Assembly (NCBI RefSeq): GCF_947491715.1 | Contig: NZ_CANLKR010000015.1 | Span: forward strand, 49,404-113,403 | Source: an uncultured Shewanella sp. | GTDB lineage: Bacteria > Pseudomonadota > Gammaproteobacteria > Enterobacterales > Shewanellaceae | Length of the DNA stretch: 64,000 bases | Direction of reading: 5' to 3' | In this document: in pieces, positions 28,572 through 37,998 of the stretch | Layout of the letters: each line of letters opens with the position of its first letter | Numbering within the stretch: position 1 is the stretch's first letter | Notes under the pieces: model-generated | Told to the model about the DNA's origin: nothing | The model's input: the letters and a program-made list of their open reading frames with translations, nothing else | Database searches by the model: none | Program-made: the position numbers and the translations under genes

Positions 28572-28876
28572 GTTTGCAGCTAAAATGGTGTCATTTCATC
28601 TCATGTTTTAATGAAATGCTTATGTATTGATGAGTTAATTTAATTATTGTTTTAAGTGTTTTTATTACAGTAGGTTTGTTAATTATATTGATTTAACCTA
28701 ACTTAAAACTTGAATAACTGATGCTTTCAACTAAATTCGATAGGAGAGAATGGACGAGCAGATTATTCGGTAATCAGTAGTGTGAACTTTGCTAAATACT
28801 CTATTGATTATCTCTAAATTTCTGTTAAAAATAGGCTCTATTAAATCATGATATAAACCATGGTTTTCAAGGTGGA
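28572..28876. other. AT-rich intergenic stretch
   Basis: No ORF, RNA gene or clear repeat is seen. It probably contains the promoter of the gene at 28877, but no pair of boxes stands out. Confidence 0.4.
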
Positions 28877-29392
28877 GTGAGTTCCTTAGAGGCTCAGTTC
28901 AATTTATTGTGGCGGGTATGTGTTGATTTAAGGGTATTAGCATATATGTATGACATTTCTAAGAAAGAAGTTTGGTATGGTGAGTTAAGAACGGAGCGTG
29001 GCAATACGGTTCTGATTTTTGATGGCCAGTTTCCAGAAGCCTCGGCTGGGCGGATTTATTTTTATAATACGGTTCGCGATCAAATTATTGAGTATGCAGA
29101 GGATATCGTAAAAGTGAATCTGCATGATCTTGATGATGACGCGGTTAAAGCAGCAAAAAAAGAGTTTGGAAAAGCATGGGAAGCGGCACGGACGGCTTTC
29201 ATGGATAAGCACGATGGGTGGGTTGAAGCGAATAGCCCTAAAAGTGCTCCAGTGAAAAAAGCAAAACCAGTAGCAGAACCCGTTGTAGAATTAGACTCAG
29301 AGGCTAATTCTGAAATTGATCCCGAATTAGAGACTGAAAGTTTAGAGGGTGAATTTGATACTGAATGGTCTAATGATGATTTTGAGAATTGA
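28877..29392 (+). CDS. Uncharacterised protein with acidic C-terminal tail
   Basis: 171 residues, not recognised. The first 110 residues look folded: VWYGELRTERGNTVLIFDGQ, then AGRIYFYNTVRDQIIEYAED. A basic/helical stretch (KAAKKEFGKAWEAARTAF) and a Lys/Pro linker follow, and then about 45 very acidic residues (Glu, Asp, Ser). No signal peptide or membrane helix is seen, so it is probably cytoplasmic. The start is uncertain: GTG at 28877 has AAGG just upstream; an ATG at 28946 is possible. It shares a bidirectional terminator with galK. Confidence 0.6.
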   Translation: MSSLEAQFNLLWRVCVDLRVLAYMYDISKKEVWYGELRTERGNTVLIFDGQFPEASAGRIYFYNTVRDQIIEYAEDIVKVNLHDLDDDAVKAAKKEFGKAWEAARTAFMDKHDGWVEANSPKSAPVKKAKPVAEPVVELDSEANSEIDPELETESLEGEFDTEWSNDDFEN

Positions 29393-29426
29393 TTTTTTGT
29401 CTATATCTTATTGATATAAAATCATT

Positions 29427-29455
29427 AAAAAGCAGCCTTTAGTGCTGCTTTTTTT
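29427..29455. terminator. Bidirectional terminator between the 28877 gene and galK
   Basis: AAAAAGCAGC and its complement form a 10-bp stem with a 7-nt loop, with A-runs and T-runs on both sides. It overlaps the galK stop codon at 29439. Confidence 0.88.
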
Positions 29456-30635
29456 GATTTAACGGTGACAGAGTCGATTCTAAGCGTTTTGCTCCATCAC
29501 TGGCAGAGCATAAGTAAATATTGGCTTCTAATTGTGTGTGGCTAAAATATTGATTTTCTATGGCGCGGATGACAGTATCTGTATAGTGATGATCGACCAA
29601 TGCCACTACGCAGCCTCCAAAGCCCGTGCTGGCCATACGCACGCCGCCTTTTTCACCAATAACATCAGCGATAATTTTGACAAGATAATCAATGGCGGGA
29701 ACGGTAATTTCAAAATCATCTCTCATTGATGCATGGGACTGTGCCATGAGTTGACTGAGTTTTTTAATATTGCCCGCTTCTAATGCCCAAGCGGCTTGCT
29801 GAGTGCGTCGATTTTCTGTCACGATATGTTTAGCTCGTCGATAGAGGACTTCATCTAATGTATCTTTACCTGACTCGAGCTTTTTCAGTGTTAAATGACT
29901 TAACGCATCAAGTTTAAAATGGCTGGCAACTTGTTGACATTGTAAGGCTCTTAATTGGTATTGAGGCTCTAATGCTTGACGCTGCACATTGGAATTGACT
30001 ATGAGTAAGCTTAAGCTTTGCGGAATAGTGATAGCCTCACTGTCTAAATCAAAACAGTCGATGAGTAAGGCTTTATCTTGTTGTCCCATTGCGCTGATCA
30101 TCTGATCGACAATACCACAATGATAACCCGCATATTGATTTTCGCCTCTTTGTGCAATTTGAGCAATCGCAAGAGGGGATAAATGTAATTGATTAATATC
30201 GTTAACTGCGGTACCAAATGCAATTTCTAATGCCCCAGAAGAGGAGAGTCCAGCGCCTAAAGGCACACTGCTGACAATGGATAAATCCATGCCTGTGGCA
30301 GGCAATCCAGTGGCGGCCATGGAGGCACTAAATCCTTTTAAATAATTGACCCAAGCTTTTGGGTCGGCAGGGATCATGCAGTCTTCTTTACCAAATCGCC
30401 ATTCCTGAATATGGCCCGGAAAGGCATCGGAAACGGCTCGAAACTGTTGATCATTTCTGCGTTTAACAGCAATGACCGTATGAAAATTAATCGCGCTCGA
30501 TAGGACAAAACCTTCATTAAAATGGGCATTTTCTCCCATAATATTAATGCGTCCAGGCGCCAAGTAGAGGCCGTCGGCCTTAGTACCGAAGGTTTGTATG
30601 AAGAGCTTGTTCGCGCGTTGAGCTGGATCCGACAT
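29439..30635 (-). CDS. galK: Galactokinase-family GHMP kinase with altered sugar-site motif
   Basis: 398 residues. GHMP kinase motifs are present: APGRINIMGE near residue 26, the ATP loop PLGAGLSSSGALEIA near 125, HCGIVDQMISAMG (catalytic Asp) near 170, and TGFGGCVVALV near 340. Galactokinase phosphorylates galactose at O1. The usual signature GEHTDYN reads GENAHFN here, so the expected sugar-contacting His and Asp (E. coli H35 and D37) are Asn36 and His38; Arg29 and Glu35 are kept. The substrate may therefore differ from galactose. No galT, galE, epimerase or sugar transporter is adjacent. I use the ATG at 30635, which has GCGGGA upstream; one at 30644 is directly against it. Confidence 0.8.
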   Translation of the reverse strand: MSDPAQRANKLFIQTFGTKADGLYLAPGRINIMGENAHFNEGFVLSSAINFHTVIAVKRRNDQQFRAVSDAFPGHIQEWRFGKEDCMIPADPKAWVNYLKGFSASMAATGLPATGMDLSIVSSVPLGAGLSSSGALEIAFGTAVNDINQLHLSPLAIAQIAQRGENQYAGYHCGIVDQMISAMGQQDKALLIDCFDLDSEAITIPQSLSLLIVNSNVQRQALEPQYQLRALQCQQVASHFKLDALSHLTLKKLESGKDTLDEVLYRRAKHIVTENRRTQQAAWALEAGNIKKLSQLMAQSHASMRDDFEITVPAIDYLVKIIADVIGEKGGVRMASTGFGGCVVALVDHHYTDTVIRAIENQYFSHTQLEANIYLCSASDGAKRLESTLSPLNQKKQH

Positions 30636-30835
30636 AATGAGCATTCCCGCAATATAAAACAGTATTATTATTATGTTTCTTCATTTCCCTTTAAAAATAA
30701 TAATTAAGGGCAATTGACTTTCAGTAAAATAGCAACAGTTAAAATATGATTATAGTCAATAAGTTTACAACTTTGGGGGATGTATTTTAATTTTTTAAAT
30801 GTCTCTTACTCTATATATAACACGACGAGATAGAT

Positions 30836-30865
30836 AAAGAACTTGAGTTTTTAATCAAGTTCTTT
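30836..30865. terminator. Hairpin between the CPA2 antiporter gene and galK
   Basis: AAAGAACTTGA and TCAAGTTCTTT form a perfect 11-bp stem with an 8-nt loop. It sits 70 nt past the antiporter stop on the minus strand. The T-run is weak. Confidence 0.6.
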
Positions 30866-30934
30866 ATGAAAATCCGTTTTCTCCTTGTTTCTCATCGCTG
30901 GTATGGCTGATTTGAGCAGAGATGCTATGATATT

Positions 30935-32551
30935 TTATGTCATATTTTGTTTTAAATCTCGAATCATTGATTGAGGTGAGTTCATCTGGTTTAACGCATG
31001 TTCGGCAAAACCGACTCCAGCGACTTCATACAAGTTATAGACACTATCAACACCGGAACCCTTGAGGGATTCGACATCTTCACTGTATCGCACAATAGCA
31101 CTGAATTTGCCTTTATAGTTAAGCAGCTTTAATTGTTCTACCGCAAACAAATTACCCGCATGGTGCGGCATGGCAAGTAAGACGAGTTCAAGGTTTGGAG
31201 CATCATCGAGTTTTTCCCAAAAATCAACATCGGCGGCATCACCTTGTAGTACATTACGTCCTTGCTTATTATGAAAATCAACGGCTTTTTGTTTATGTTC
31301 AATCCCTAAAACTTCATTGGGGTATAGGGCATTAAGTTCATCATAGGCCCCTGAACCAATTCGTCCCATTCCCAAAATAAGAAAGCGTGGATTACCCACA
31401 GGAATGGGCCTGTCTTCAGGGTGTAATACGGTTTGCTCTAAGCGTTGTAAGCGGCGTGGATTTTGTTGATAGAGCCTGTTTGCTAGTGTATTTAATGGTG
31501 CAGCAAACAAAAAGCTTAAACTGATGGCCACGGCAATAATGACCATCCAATGGGGAGGTAACCAGCCTTTATATGTCGCGACAGCGGCTACAATGAGCCC
31601 AAATTCACTATAGTTACTTAAGTTTAAAGCGGTCAATAAAGAGGTGCGCGCACGTAAATGAAAGCGCGTGAGCAAGTAGACAAATAATCCAATCTTGATG
31701 GGCACGAGAAGTACTAAAATACTGGCAAGGCCAATGTCACTTAAACTCGGTAATCCATTTAATCCAACGGTTAAGAAAAAGGCAATCAGAAATACTTCTT
31801 TAAAATAAAACATGGATTTTGCTAATTCTGATGATTTTTTATGGCCAGCCAAAAACACACCCATGATCAAGGCACCCAGATCCGGTTTGAGCCCGACTAG
31901 CTCAAATAAAGAGCCGCCCATCACTAATGCCATCACGAGCCCAAAGAGGACGAGTAATTCACCATGACCGACTTTATCAAATATACGGTAAATGAGTGGT
32001 TTAGTGAAAGGTAAGAGTAATAAGCCCAGCGCCCACCAAGAGGGGATTGCGCCTTTTGATATGGTTAAAAAAGCCACGGCAAAGATATCTTGCATGATCA
32101 AAATACCAATGGCAACTCGCCCGTAAAGGGTTTGCATATCCCCTTTATCTTCAAGAATTTTGACCGCAAAAATGGTACTGGAAAAACTTAACGCAAAAGC
32201 GAGTAAGGCGATTTGGGTATAGGCTAAATCGGTGAGTTGTTCGAGCCCTATCCAGCCTAATAGCTTAAGTAACGGGATGAAAAATAACATTGATCCCATT
32301 AAATGTAAGCTTGCGCCTGCCCAGACTTCGGCATTAAATAGACTGCGTAAATCCAACTTAAGACCGATAGCAAATAAGAGTAAGGTGACCCCTAAACTGG
32401 CTAACGATTGTAATAGCGGTAAACTTTTTTCATCGATGCCAAAAATATACAGAATAAAACCCGCTGCAAGATACCCAATCAGGGGCGGAAGGCCAATACG
32501 CTTAACAAGCATACCGCAAATAAGGGTGGTAATGAGAATGGCGGGTTCCAT
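30935..32551 (-). CDS. CPA2-family cation:proton antiporter with TrkA-N domain
   Basis: 538 residues. The first about 375 form a dozen membrane helices of the Kef/CPA2 type: LIGYLAAGFILYIFGI near 25, the LLFAIGLKLDLR motif near 58, LSFSSTIFAVKILEDKGD near 120, and IGILIMQDIFAVAF near 147. A cytoplasmic Rossmann domain follows (FLILGMGRIGSGAYDEL near 388; NVLQGDAADVDFW), the TrkA-N NAD-binding type. Such proteins exchange K+ or Na+ for H+. It is most like the YbaL/KefB branch, but no KefF/KefG partner is nearby, so substrate and gating are unknown. Confidence 0.88.
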   Translation of the reverse strand: MEPAILITTLICGMLVKRIGLPPLIGYLAAGFILYIFGIDEKSLPLLQSLASLGVTLLLFAIGLKLDLRSLFNAEVWAGASLHLMGSMLFFIPLLKLLGWIGLEQLTDLAYTQIALLAFALSFSSTIFAVKILEDKGDMQTLYGRVAIGILIMQDIFAVAFLTISKGAIPSWWALGLLLLPFTKPLIYRIFDKVGHGELLVLFGLVMALVMGGSLFELVGLKPDLGALIMGVFLAGHKKSSELAKSMFYFKEVFLIAFFLTVGLNGLPSLSDIGLASILVLLVPIKIGLFVYLLTRFHLRARTSLLTALNLSNYSEFGLIVAAVATYKGWLPPHWMVIIAVAISLSFLFAAPLNTLANRLYQQNPRRLQRLEQTVLHPEDRPIPVGNPRFLILGMGRIGSGAYDELNALYPNEVLGIEHKQKAVDFHNKQGRNVLQGDAADVDFWEKLDDAPNLELVLLAMPHHAGNLFAVEQLKLLNYKGKFSAIVRYSEDVESLKGSGVDSVYNLYEVAGVGFAEHALNQMNSPQSMIRDLKQNMT

Positions 32552-32731
32552 GGTACTCCACTTTTGGTTAGTTAATAAATACTAAAGCACAACAATATGA
32601 GATGCCCTTTTTAGGTTCACTATCATATTCATAAAAAGCTTAGGTTTAAATGGGAAAAAGACCTGAGTTTAACATTTTCTCATGGATTTAGACTAAAGAA
32701 ATGCACGGAAAACTGATGGAAGCAAATGTCA

Positions 32732-32774
32732 CAACATAAAGTGAGTATTAAGCTCACTTTATGTTGTTTTTTAT
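32732..32774. terminator. Strong hairpin in the gap before the CPA2 gene
   Basis: CAACATAAAGTGAG and its perfect complement form a 14-bp stem around a 7-nt loop, followed by six T on the plus strand. No plus-strand gene precedes it closely. It could stop minus-strand transcription from dsbD if A/T richness suffices. Confidence 0.6.
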
Positions 32775-32790
32775 AACGTTTATTTAATTG

Positions 32791-33074
32791 CTAGGGGCTG
32801 TTGAACTTTGGTGATGACTTCTGCAGCAGTTTGTGGGGGGTTTATACCAGGCAGAGCTTATGTGGTGTAGTTATTCTACATGAATAAGCGATAACGCTGT
32901 AAAAAGGCGCCACAAACGCTGTCCTCATTCTTTTATAAAGCAGGATCCAGCTAAACGTGTTTTACTCTTTGTTGTAGCGAATGTGCTTAGAAGACTAGGC
33001 AGCACTCACTACGCCGTGATTAAAACACGTTTATCTAGGACATAATTTAACCACTAAAGGTCATCAGCCCCTAG
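32791..33074. mobile_element. Possible MITE-like element bounded by inverted repeats
   Basis: The ends, CTAGGGGCTGTTGAACTTTG at 32791 and CTAGGGGCTGATGACCTTTA read inward from 33074, match at 20 of 23 positions. A second perfect 13-bp inverted pair (TAAACGTGTTTTA, 32952-32964 and 33021-33033) lies inside. It holds no ORF. The right end supplies the last six codons and the stop of dsbD. No clear target duplication is visible, so the mobile nature is inference. Confidence 0.4.
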
Positions 33075-34904
33075 GAGTGTATCCAGATGTCTAGCAAAAG
33101 GTTGCGGCTTCATGAATCCGGTGACGGTTAAGGATGACACTTGCTCTCCTTGACGATTAAACATTAACAAGGTGGGTAAACCTAATACATGGTAATGCTC
33201 CAATAAGGCAATATCGGTGGCATCGTTTTTGGTCACATCTGCCTGCAGTAACACCATTTGATCCATTCGTTGTCTCACATCGCTATCTTGAAAAGTAATG
33301 TGCTCAAATTCTTTACAGGCGACACACCAGTCAGCATAAAGATCCAGCATGACAGGTTTACCTTGTTTTGTCGCTTTGGCGATTTCGGCTTCAACATCCT
33401 CAAGGGATTTGACCTTGATGAAGCCTTTTTCTTGCGGTGCGTTAAGTTGGCTATAAGATTGAAAGCCTAATTGATGCATGACGGATTGAAAGCCAAATGA
33501 AAATACGGCCAGTAAGCTCAATATTAATAGGACAGAGCGCGCTGTTTGCTTCCAATTAAAGCTTGTGAGCTTATTTTGGTGCATCAGGTAACCAATGAGC
33601 GTTATGCCCCAGAGAGCCCATAACACATCCGTTAGTGTGCCAGCCCAAATGCGAGCAATCAACATAATGGAAACGGCGATGAGTAAGAAGCCGAAAACCG
33701 TTTTTATGACATTCATCCATTGGCCTGCTTTTGGTAATAATTTACCACCAGAGGTGCCCATGATCAGTAGTGGGATCCCCATGCCAATACTCAGTACATA
33801 AAGGGCTAAAAAGCCCAGTACTAGGTTGCCAGTTTGAGCAATATAAATTAACGCACCAGAAAGCGGTGCAGTCGTACAAGGAGAAGCCACTAAACCGGAA
33901 ATCGCTCCCATGGCAAAGACGCCAATGAGGTTGCCGCCTTTTTGGTTGTTTGACAGCTTGTTCATTTTATTTTGCCATTTTTCGGGCAAGGTTAAATCAT
34001 ACAATCCGAACATGGATAAGCTTAAAATGACAAATAAAACGGCTAATACAATTAATACAGCAGGGTGTTGTAATGCCGCTTGGTATTTCATTCCCGCTGA
34101 TGCGACGACTAATCCTAATAAGGAATAAGTAATCGCCATACCTTGTACATAAGCCATCGACAAGGTAAAAGCTTTTGCGGTGGAGAGCTTTTTCCCTTGG
34201 CCGACGATGATCCCAGATAAAATCGGATACATAGGGAAAACACAAGGGGTGAGGGCTAAACCGATACCCAATACAAAAAAGCTGATTAATGTCCACAATA
34301 AGCTGCTATTTTCAAGCATTTGACTGAGACTGTCTTGCTGAGATAGGGCGATGTTATCGCTATTGTCTGTCGATTGTGATGTGGTTGAAGCTAGGTTGCT
34401 CTTGGTTTGGTCTATGTTGGCGTTCTCAAGTGGGGCATTTTGAGAATGTGGGGCGATGGTGTTCAGTGGAATATCACGTGTGGTTGGCGGATAACATAAC
34501 TTATCCTCTGCGCATCCCATAAAAGTGATGGCTAGTACACCATCACTGGCAGCTTGAGTAAAACTGACAGGTAAAGTGACAAAGTCATAATAGACCTGCT
34601 GCTCACCAAAATAATCATCAAAGTGGGTTTTCCCTTCGGGCAAATTAATGTCTTTTATTTCGGCATTACTGGCTGAAAACTTGAGTTTATCCCGATACAG
34701 GTAATAGCCATTGGCAATGACGAAACGAATTTTGACTTGATTGCCTTCTTGCTTGAAATCCATTGCAAATGCTTGATCAACCGGCAGTAACTCGGGCTCA
34801 CTTTTCAAAAAGTTAAGTCCACCTTGATCGAAAAGTCCTTCGGAATAAGCCAAGGGACTGAGTAACAGTAATTGAGCCAGTAGGATTAAAATAATTTTTT
34901 TCAT
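33054..34904 (-). CDS. dsbD: Thiol:disulphide interchange protein DsbD
   Basis: 616 residues. It has a signal peptide (MKKIILILLAQLLLLSPLAYS) and a periplasmic alpha domain with a cysteine pair (MGCAEDKLCYPP). Eight membrane helices follow, with cysteines in LTPCVFPMYPILSGI and SGLVASPCTTAPLSGALI. The C-terminal thioredoxin-like gamma domain has WCVACKEFE near residue 513. DsbD passes electrons from cytoplasmic thioredoxin to periplasmic DsbC, DsbG and CcmG. The start at 34904 opens the signal peptide; the longer frame to 34991 does not. Its last codons coincide with the end of the inverted-repeat element at 32791-33074, so the C-terminus may have been altered. Confidence 0.96.
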   Translation of the reverse strand: MKKIILILLAQLLLLSPLAYSEGLFDQGGLNFLKSEPELLPVDQAFAMDFKQEGNQVKIRFVIANGYYLYRDKLKFSASNAEIKDINLPEGKTHFDDYFGEQQVYYDFVTLPVSFTQAASDGVLAITFMGCAEDKLCYPPTTRDIPLNTIAPHSQNAPLENANIDQTKSNLASTTSQSTDNSDNIALSQQDSLSQMLENSSLLWTLISFFVLGIGLALTPCVFPMYPILSGIIVGQGKKLSTAKAFTLSMAYVQGMAITYSLLGLVVASAGMKYQAALQHPAVLIVLAVLFVILSLSMFGLYDLTLPEKWQNKMNKLSNNQKGGNLIGVFAMGAISGLVASPCTTAPLSGALIYIAQTGNLVLGFLALYVLSIGMGIPLLIMGTSGGKLLPKAGQWMNVIKTVFGFLLIAVSIMLIARIWAGTLTDVLWALWGITLIGYLMHQNKLTSFNWKQTARSVLLILSLLAVFSFGFQSVMHQLGFQSYSQLNAPQEKGFIKVKSLEDVEAEIAKATKQGKPVMLDLYADWCVACKEFEHITFQDSDVRQRMDQMVLLQADVTKNDATDIALLEHYHVLGLPTLLMFNRQGEQVSSLTVTGFMKPQPFARHLDTLLGADDL

Positions 34905-35262
34905 ATGTGAAGTCGTTTCTTTTATCCAGTCAAAATACAAAAATGGGTGAGGATAGCAAAGCCTATGTTTCATAAAAATTATTGATGACACGTCATTATA
35001 CGGGTTTTACTTTATAAAGGTTAGTCTTTGAGCAATGCCTCGTTAATTGATGTGATATGGATGGTGTTTTCATCCGTTATTTTTTGAAATAAGTGTTAAG
35101 ATTAAACTGTCGGAAAACACTTACTCTGTTTACTTTTAATGAACTTAGCGCTGTAGCTCTATAGATTGGGGCAAATCCTCAGTTTAAGTCATGAAATAGA
35201 GTAGACCCGATAATATCGATGTAACTTTCATCTTTTTATCGTTTAATCAATGTGAGGTCAGT
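34905..35262. other. Divergent promoter region between dsbD and fxsA
   Basis: AT-rich, no ORF. Several -10-like AT stretches occur, but I cannot assign boxes. TGAGG precedes the fxsA GTG. Confidence 0.4.
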
Positions 35263-35811
35263 GTGTTTTTACTCATTCTATTACTTTTTATTGTGTTACC
35301 CATTTTGGAGTTGGCAGTATTAATCCGTGTTGGAGAAGTATTAGGCACATGGCCAACAGTGGGACTGGTGATTTTGACTGCCGTTGTTGGGATCTCTTTA
35401 GTCAGGAGTCAAGGGATCAATACCTTGATGCAAGTGCAAAAGAAATTGTCCAGTGGTGAGGCGCCTGGACAAGAAATTGTTGAAGGCATGATGCTGGGGG
35501 TGGCAGGGCTATTACTCGTGGTACCCGGTTTTATTACCGATTTTGTTGGCATCTTATTGTTAACCCGTTTGATCCGTATTCCCGTGGCCGGATTTTTATA
35601 TAAGCGGATGCAGCTTAAAGTGGTGGCCAATGGGCGTGGTGGTATGGGGAGAGGGCAGCATAATCCTTTTGGTGATGACTCCCAAGGTCAAACCTTTGAT
35701 GGTGATTATGAAAAGAAGCCTGATCCCAGCGATAAACGACCTGAAAGCCATCAAGTGGGATCAGGCGATCAGGCCTCTTCAAATAATGAACCCAAAAAGC
35801 CATCAGAGTGA
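35263..35811 (+). CDS. fxsA: FxsA family membrane protein
   Basis: 182 residues. Helices lie at about 1-18 (FLLILLLFIVLPILELAVLI), 27-45 and 75-100 (GVAGLLLVVPGFITDFVGILLL), with the family motif VGEVLGTWPTVGLVILTAVVG between them. A cytoplasmic Gly/Asp/Ser/Pro-rich tail follows. FxsA affects exclusion of phage T7 by plasmid F when overproduced; its native role is unknown. GTG start with TGAGG upstream. dsbD next door and a usual position upstream of groESL in relatives support the call; groESL is not present here. Confidence 0.9.
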   Translation: MFLLILLLFIVLPILELAVLIRVGEVLGTWPTVGLVILTAVVGISLVRSQGINTLMQVQKKLSSGEAPGQEIVEGMMLGVAGLLLVVPGFITDFVGILLLTRLIRIPVAGFLYKRMQLKVVANGRGGMGRGQHNPFGDDSQGQTFDGDYEKKPDPSDKRPESHQVGSGDQASSNNEPKKPSE

Positions 35812-35814
35812 TGT

Positions 35815-35860
35815 TATCCCCATGACACTTGAACATGTATCTTCAAGTGTCATGGGGATA
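35815..35860. terminator. 19-bp perfect hairpin between convergent fxsA and kinase genes
   Basis: TATCCCCATGACACTTGAA and its exact complement flank an 8-nt loop. The right arm encodes the last residues and stop of the kinase gene (stop at 35843-35845). Likely a shared terminator, although no T-run follows. Confidence 0.65.
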
Positions 35861-37729
35861 GTCTGAGTCATGTGGCAAAAATGCTTTTGGGTTTTTAGGG
35901 TAAAAATGATCCGGCTGGTGGGCGATGACATGAAAGTGACGCGTGCTTTTATAGGGCAATTTCATGAACCCTGAAACGCCTTGGCCTTGAATTTTTTTCA
36001 CATGGCTTAAGATCCTGTCGAGACTGGCTCGAAAAGCCGCTTGTTTTCGAGGGTTGAGAAGCCGTAGGTAGCTATGGATTTTCATATGATTCGGTAAGGC
36101 TTCAAAAATAATACAGCCAGTATGATGAATTTTGTTGATATGGCTAAGCTCTTGCATAATCTCAGGGGGCAGTTCCAGATTTTCTTCGGGATCGGGACCA
36201 TCTTCAAAGTAAGAGTGCAATCGGGATTTATTTTCGATGAAGGGCGCGTCCCCTATTTCAAAAGGCAGCTGTTGATCTGGGGTTAAAATGAAAGGATCGT
36301 GCGTGTTTTCTCTTTCAAGGTGTAGTGTATCTTTAGCATTAAAAAAGCACGCCTTAAAGACCCCTAAACGTTTAATGCCACGGGCAAGTGTTACCATATT
36401 ATTCACGGCTAAAGTAAAGGCCGCTTTTTCTTGTGCGTGCTTTTGTGCTTGTTCATCATGACTTAAATGAGCTTGATGGGAATAATATAGATTAAAACTG
36501 GAATCAATAAAAATACCGCTTTCACGCCAATGTATTACTAAGCCACCCACAATCGGGTATTGAGCGAGTCTGCCAACTGCCACAATAAAGCCTTTTTCAT
36601 TATCTCCCATGCCCGCTAAAAAATTGCGGTAGTATTTTTCCAGTTCTCTGTCATCCATATTGGCAATAGGATCGTCGACATTATGCTCTTTTAAAAAGGC
36701 TTTTCTTGAACTGTAAGTCACCGTTTCCACTTGCTGTGACGTGTGTTGGGTCCAAATGGGGATCTCAGGCTCAATGGGCGCGGTTGGCAGTTCGGGTAAA
36801 TGCAGCCAAGAATGATGGGACATGCTTTTTAAAAAGTAATCACCCGCTTTTGAGCGAATGAGAGGATTCTGGCTGAGCATGCCTGTTAGTGTGTTAGCCA
36901 GTTCAACGGGCAGGCCAATACTGGTAGGGGTGATCACTTGACTGCCAAAACGGCTTGCTTGGCCGGAAGCGAGGGCATAAAGGGTTGCGGCCACACCTTG
37001 CTCGTCAAATCGAGGACTCGATAAAGCGCCATTGAGCTGCTCATCGCCAATAAAATACACATCTCCCATTCTGGCATTGGTGTGCTGTTGATCGCTAGAC
37101 ATGACATCCATCACATTACCATTCACAGGGTTATCATGGACATCCCGTTGAGCAAATACAGCCGATCCCCAATCGATGAGGGAGAGCTTTTCTGTTTCGA
37201 TATCGTAAACTAAGTTTGAAGGTTTAATATCCCCATGGATCAGTGGGCGACCGTGATGTAAATACAATAAAATGTTGGCCAATTGCCGTGCAATATTCAT
37301 GATCATGGCCACAGGTAGCTTGCCTAAACGGCGGCACAGTATATCTAAATCTTCTCCCGGTGCTTTTTCCATCACCAAAATGCCTTGTTTACCCACGCGT
37401 TCAAATTTTATGAGTCCAGGGACATTAGGATGAATGACCTGCGATAACATAAAGGCCTCTTCTTCCAGCCTGTCTTGTACGCTTTGGGGCAAGGTAATGC
37501 GCGAAAACTTAAAAACATGGGCTTCATCTTCACTGTTAATTCCAGAAAAAACAAAGCCATAAGCGCCTTTTCCGACTAATTCAATATTCTGATAGCCGAG
37601 TTTAGTCAGCTCTTGTCGACACAGGCGGATCCACGCCTTATGTTTACGGGCATTGTCGGCTGTGAGCAAATAAACGGATTGCTCTTCAGAAATATAAAAA
37701 TGTTGCAGCTCAGGTGTTTGCAAGGCCAA
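35843..37729 (-). CDS. Serine/threonine protein kinase-like protein with unknown C-terminal region
   Basis: 628 residues. The N-terminal 310 form a eukaryotic-type kinase domain: glycine loop GKGAYGFVFSG near residue 52, presumed VAIK lysine in HVFKFSR, HGDIKPSNLVYD near 165 (HGD replacing HRD), and IDWGSAVF near 182 (DWG replacing DFG). It is therefore a non-RD kinase but keeps the Asp, Lys and Asn expected for catalysis. Residues about 340-628 are an unrecognised domain rich in charged and aromatic residues, with no membrane helix. Probably cytoplasmic. TTG start at 37729, since no ATG is available in frame nearby. Its target is unknown and no phosphatase gene is adjacent. Confidence 0.8.
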   Translation of the reverse strand: MALQTPELQHFYISEEQSVYLLTADNARKHKAWIRLCRQELTKLGYQNIELVGKGAYGFVFSGINSEDEAHVFKFSRITLPQSVQDRLEEEAFMLSQVIHPNVPGLIKFERVGKQGILVMEKAPGEDLDILCRRLGKLPVAMIMNIARQLANILLYLHHGRPLIHGDIKPSNLVYDIETEKLSLIDWGSAVFAQRDVHDNPVNGNVMDVMSSDQQHTNARMGDVYFIGDEQLNGALSSPRFDEQGVAATLYALASGQASRFGSQVITPTSIGLPVELANTLTGMLSQNPLIRSKAGDYFLKSMSHHSWLHLPELPTAPIEPEIPIWTQHTSQQVETVTYSSRKAFLKEHNVDDPIANMDDRELEKYYRNFLAGMGDNEKGFIVAVGRLAQYPIVGGLVIHWRESGIFIDSSFNLYYSHQAHLSHDEQAQKHAQEKAAFTLAVNNMVTLARGIKRLGVFKACFFNAKDTLHLERENTHDPFILTPDQQLPFEIGDAPFIENKSRLHSYFEDGPDPEENLELPPEIMQELSHINKIHHTGCIIFEALPNHMKIHSYLRLLNPRKQAAFRASLDRILSHVKKIQGQGVSGFMKLPYKSTRHFHVIAHQPDHFYPKNPKAFLPHDSDYPHDT

Positions 37730-37998
37730 TATCCAGTCATGATGGCAAGCTTATTGATAAAGAGTATACCTCAGTTTGCATAAGATAAACTCCAATGCAT
37801 CGTCACAGCAGAAAACCCGCAAAAGAAAGCGAATGGAGAGGTGTGTTTGGTTTGTGTAAATTTAAAGGTCTTTTGGTTATTTTTATGTTGAGTTGGTGGT
37901 GTATATGTAGATAATAGACCTTTGTATTATAACCAATTGTATTATTTAATCTGGCAGTTGGTTACACCCCCACCATTTTAAGCATACAGGATGTTGTA

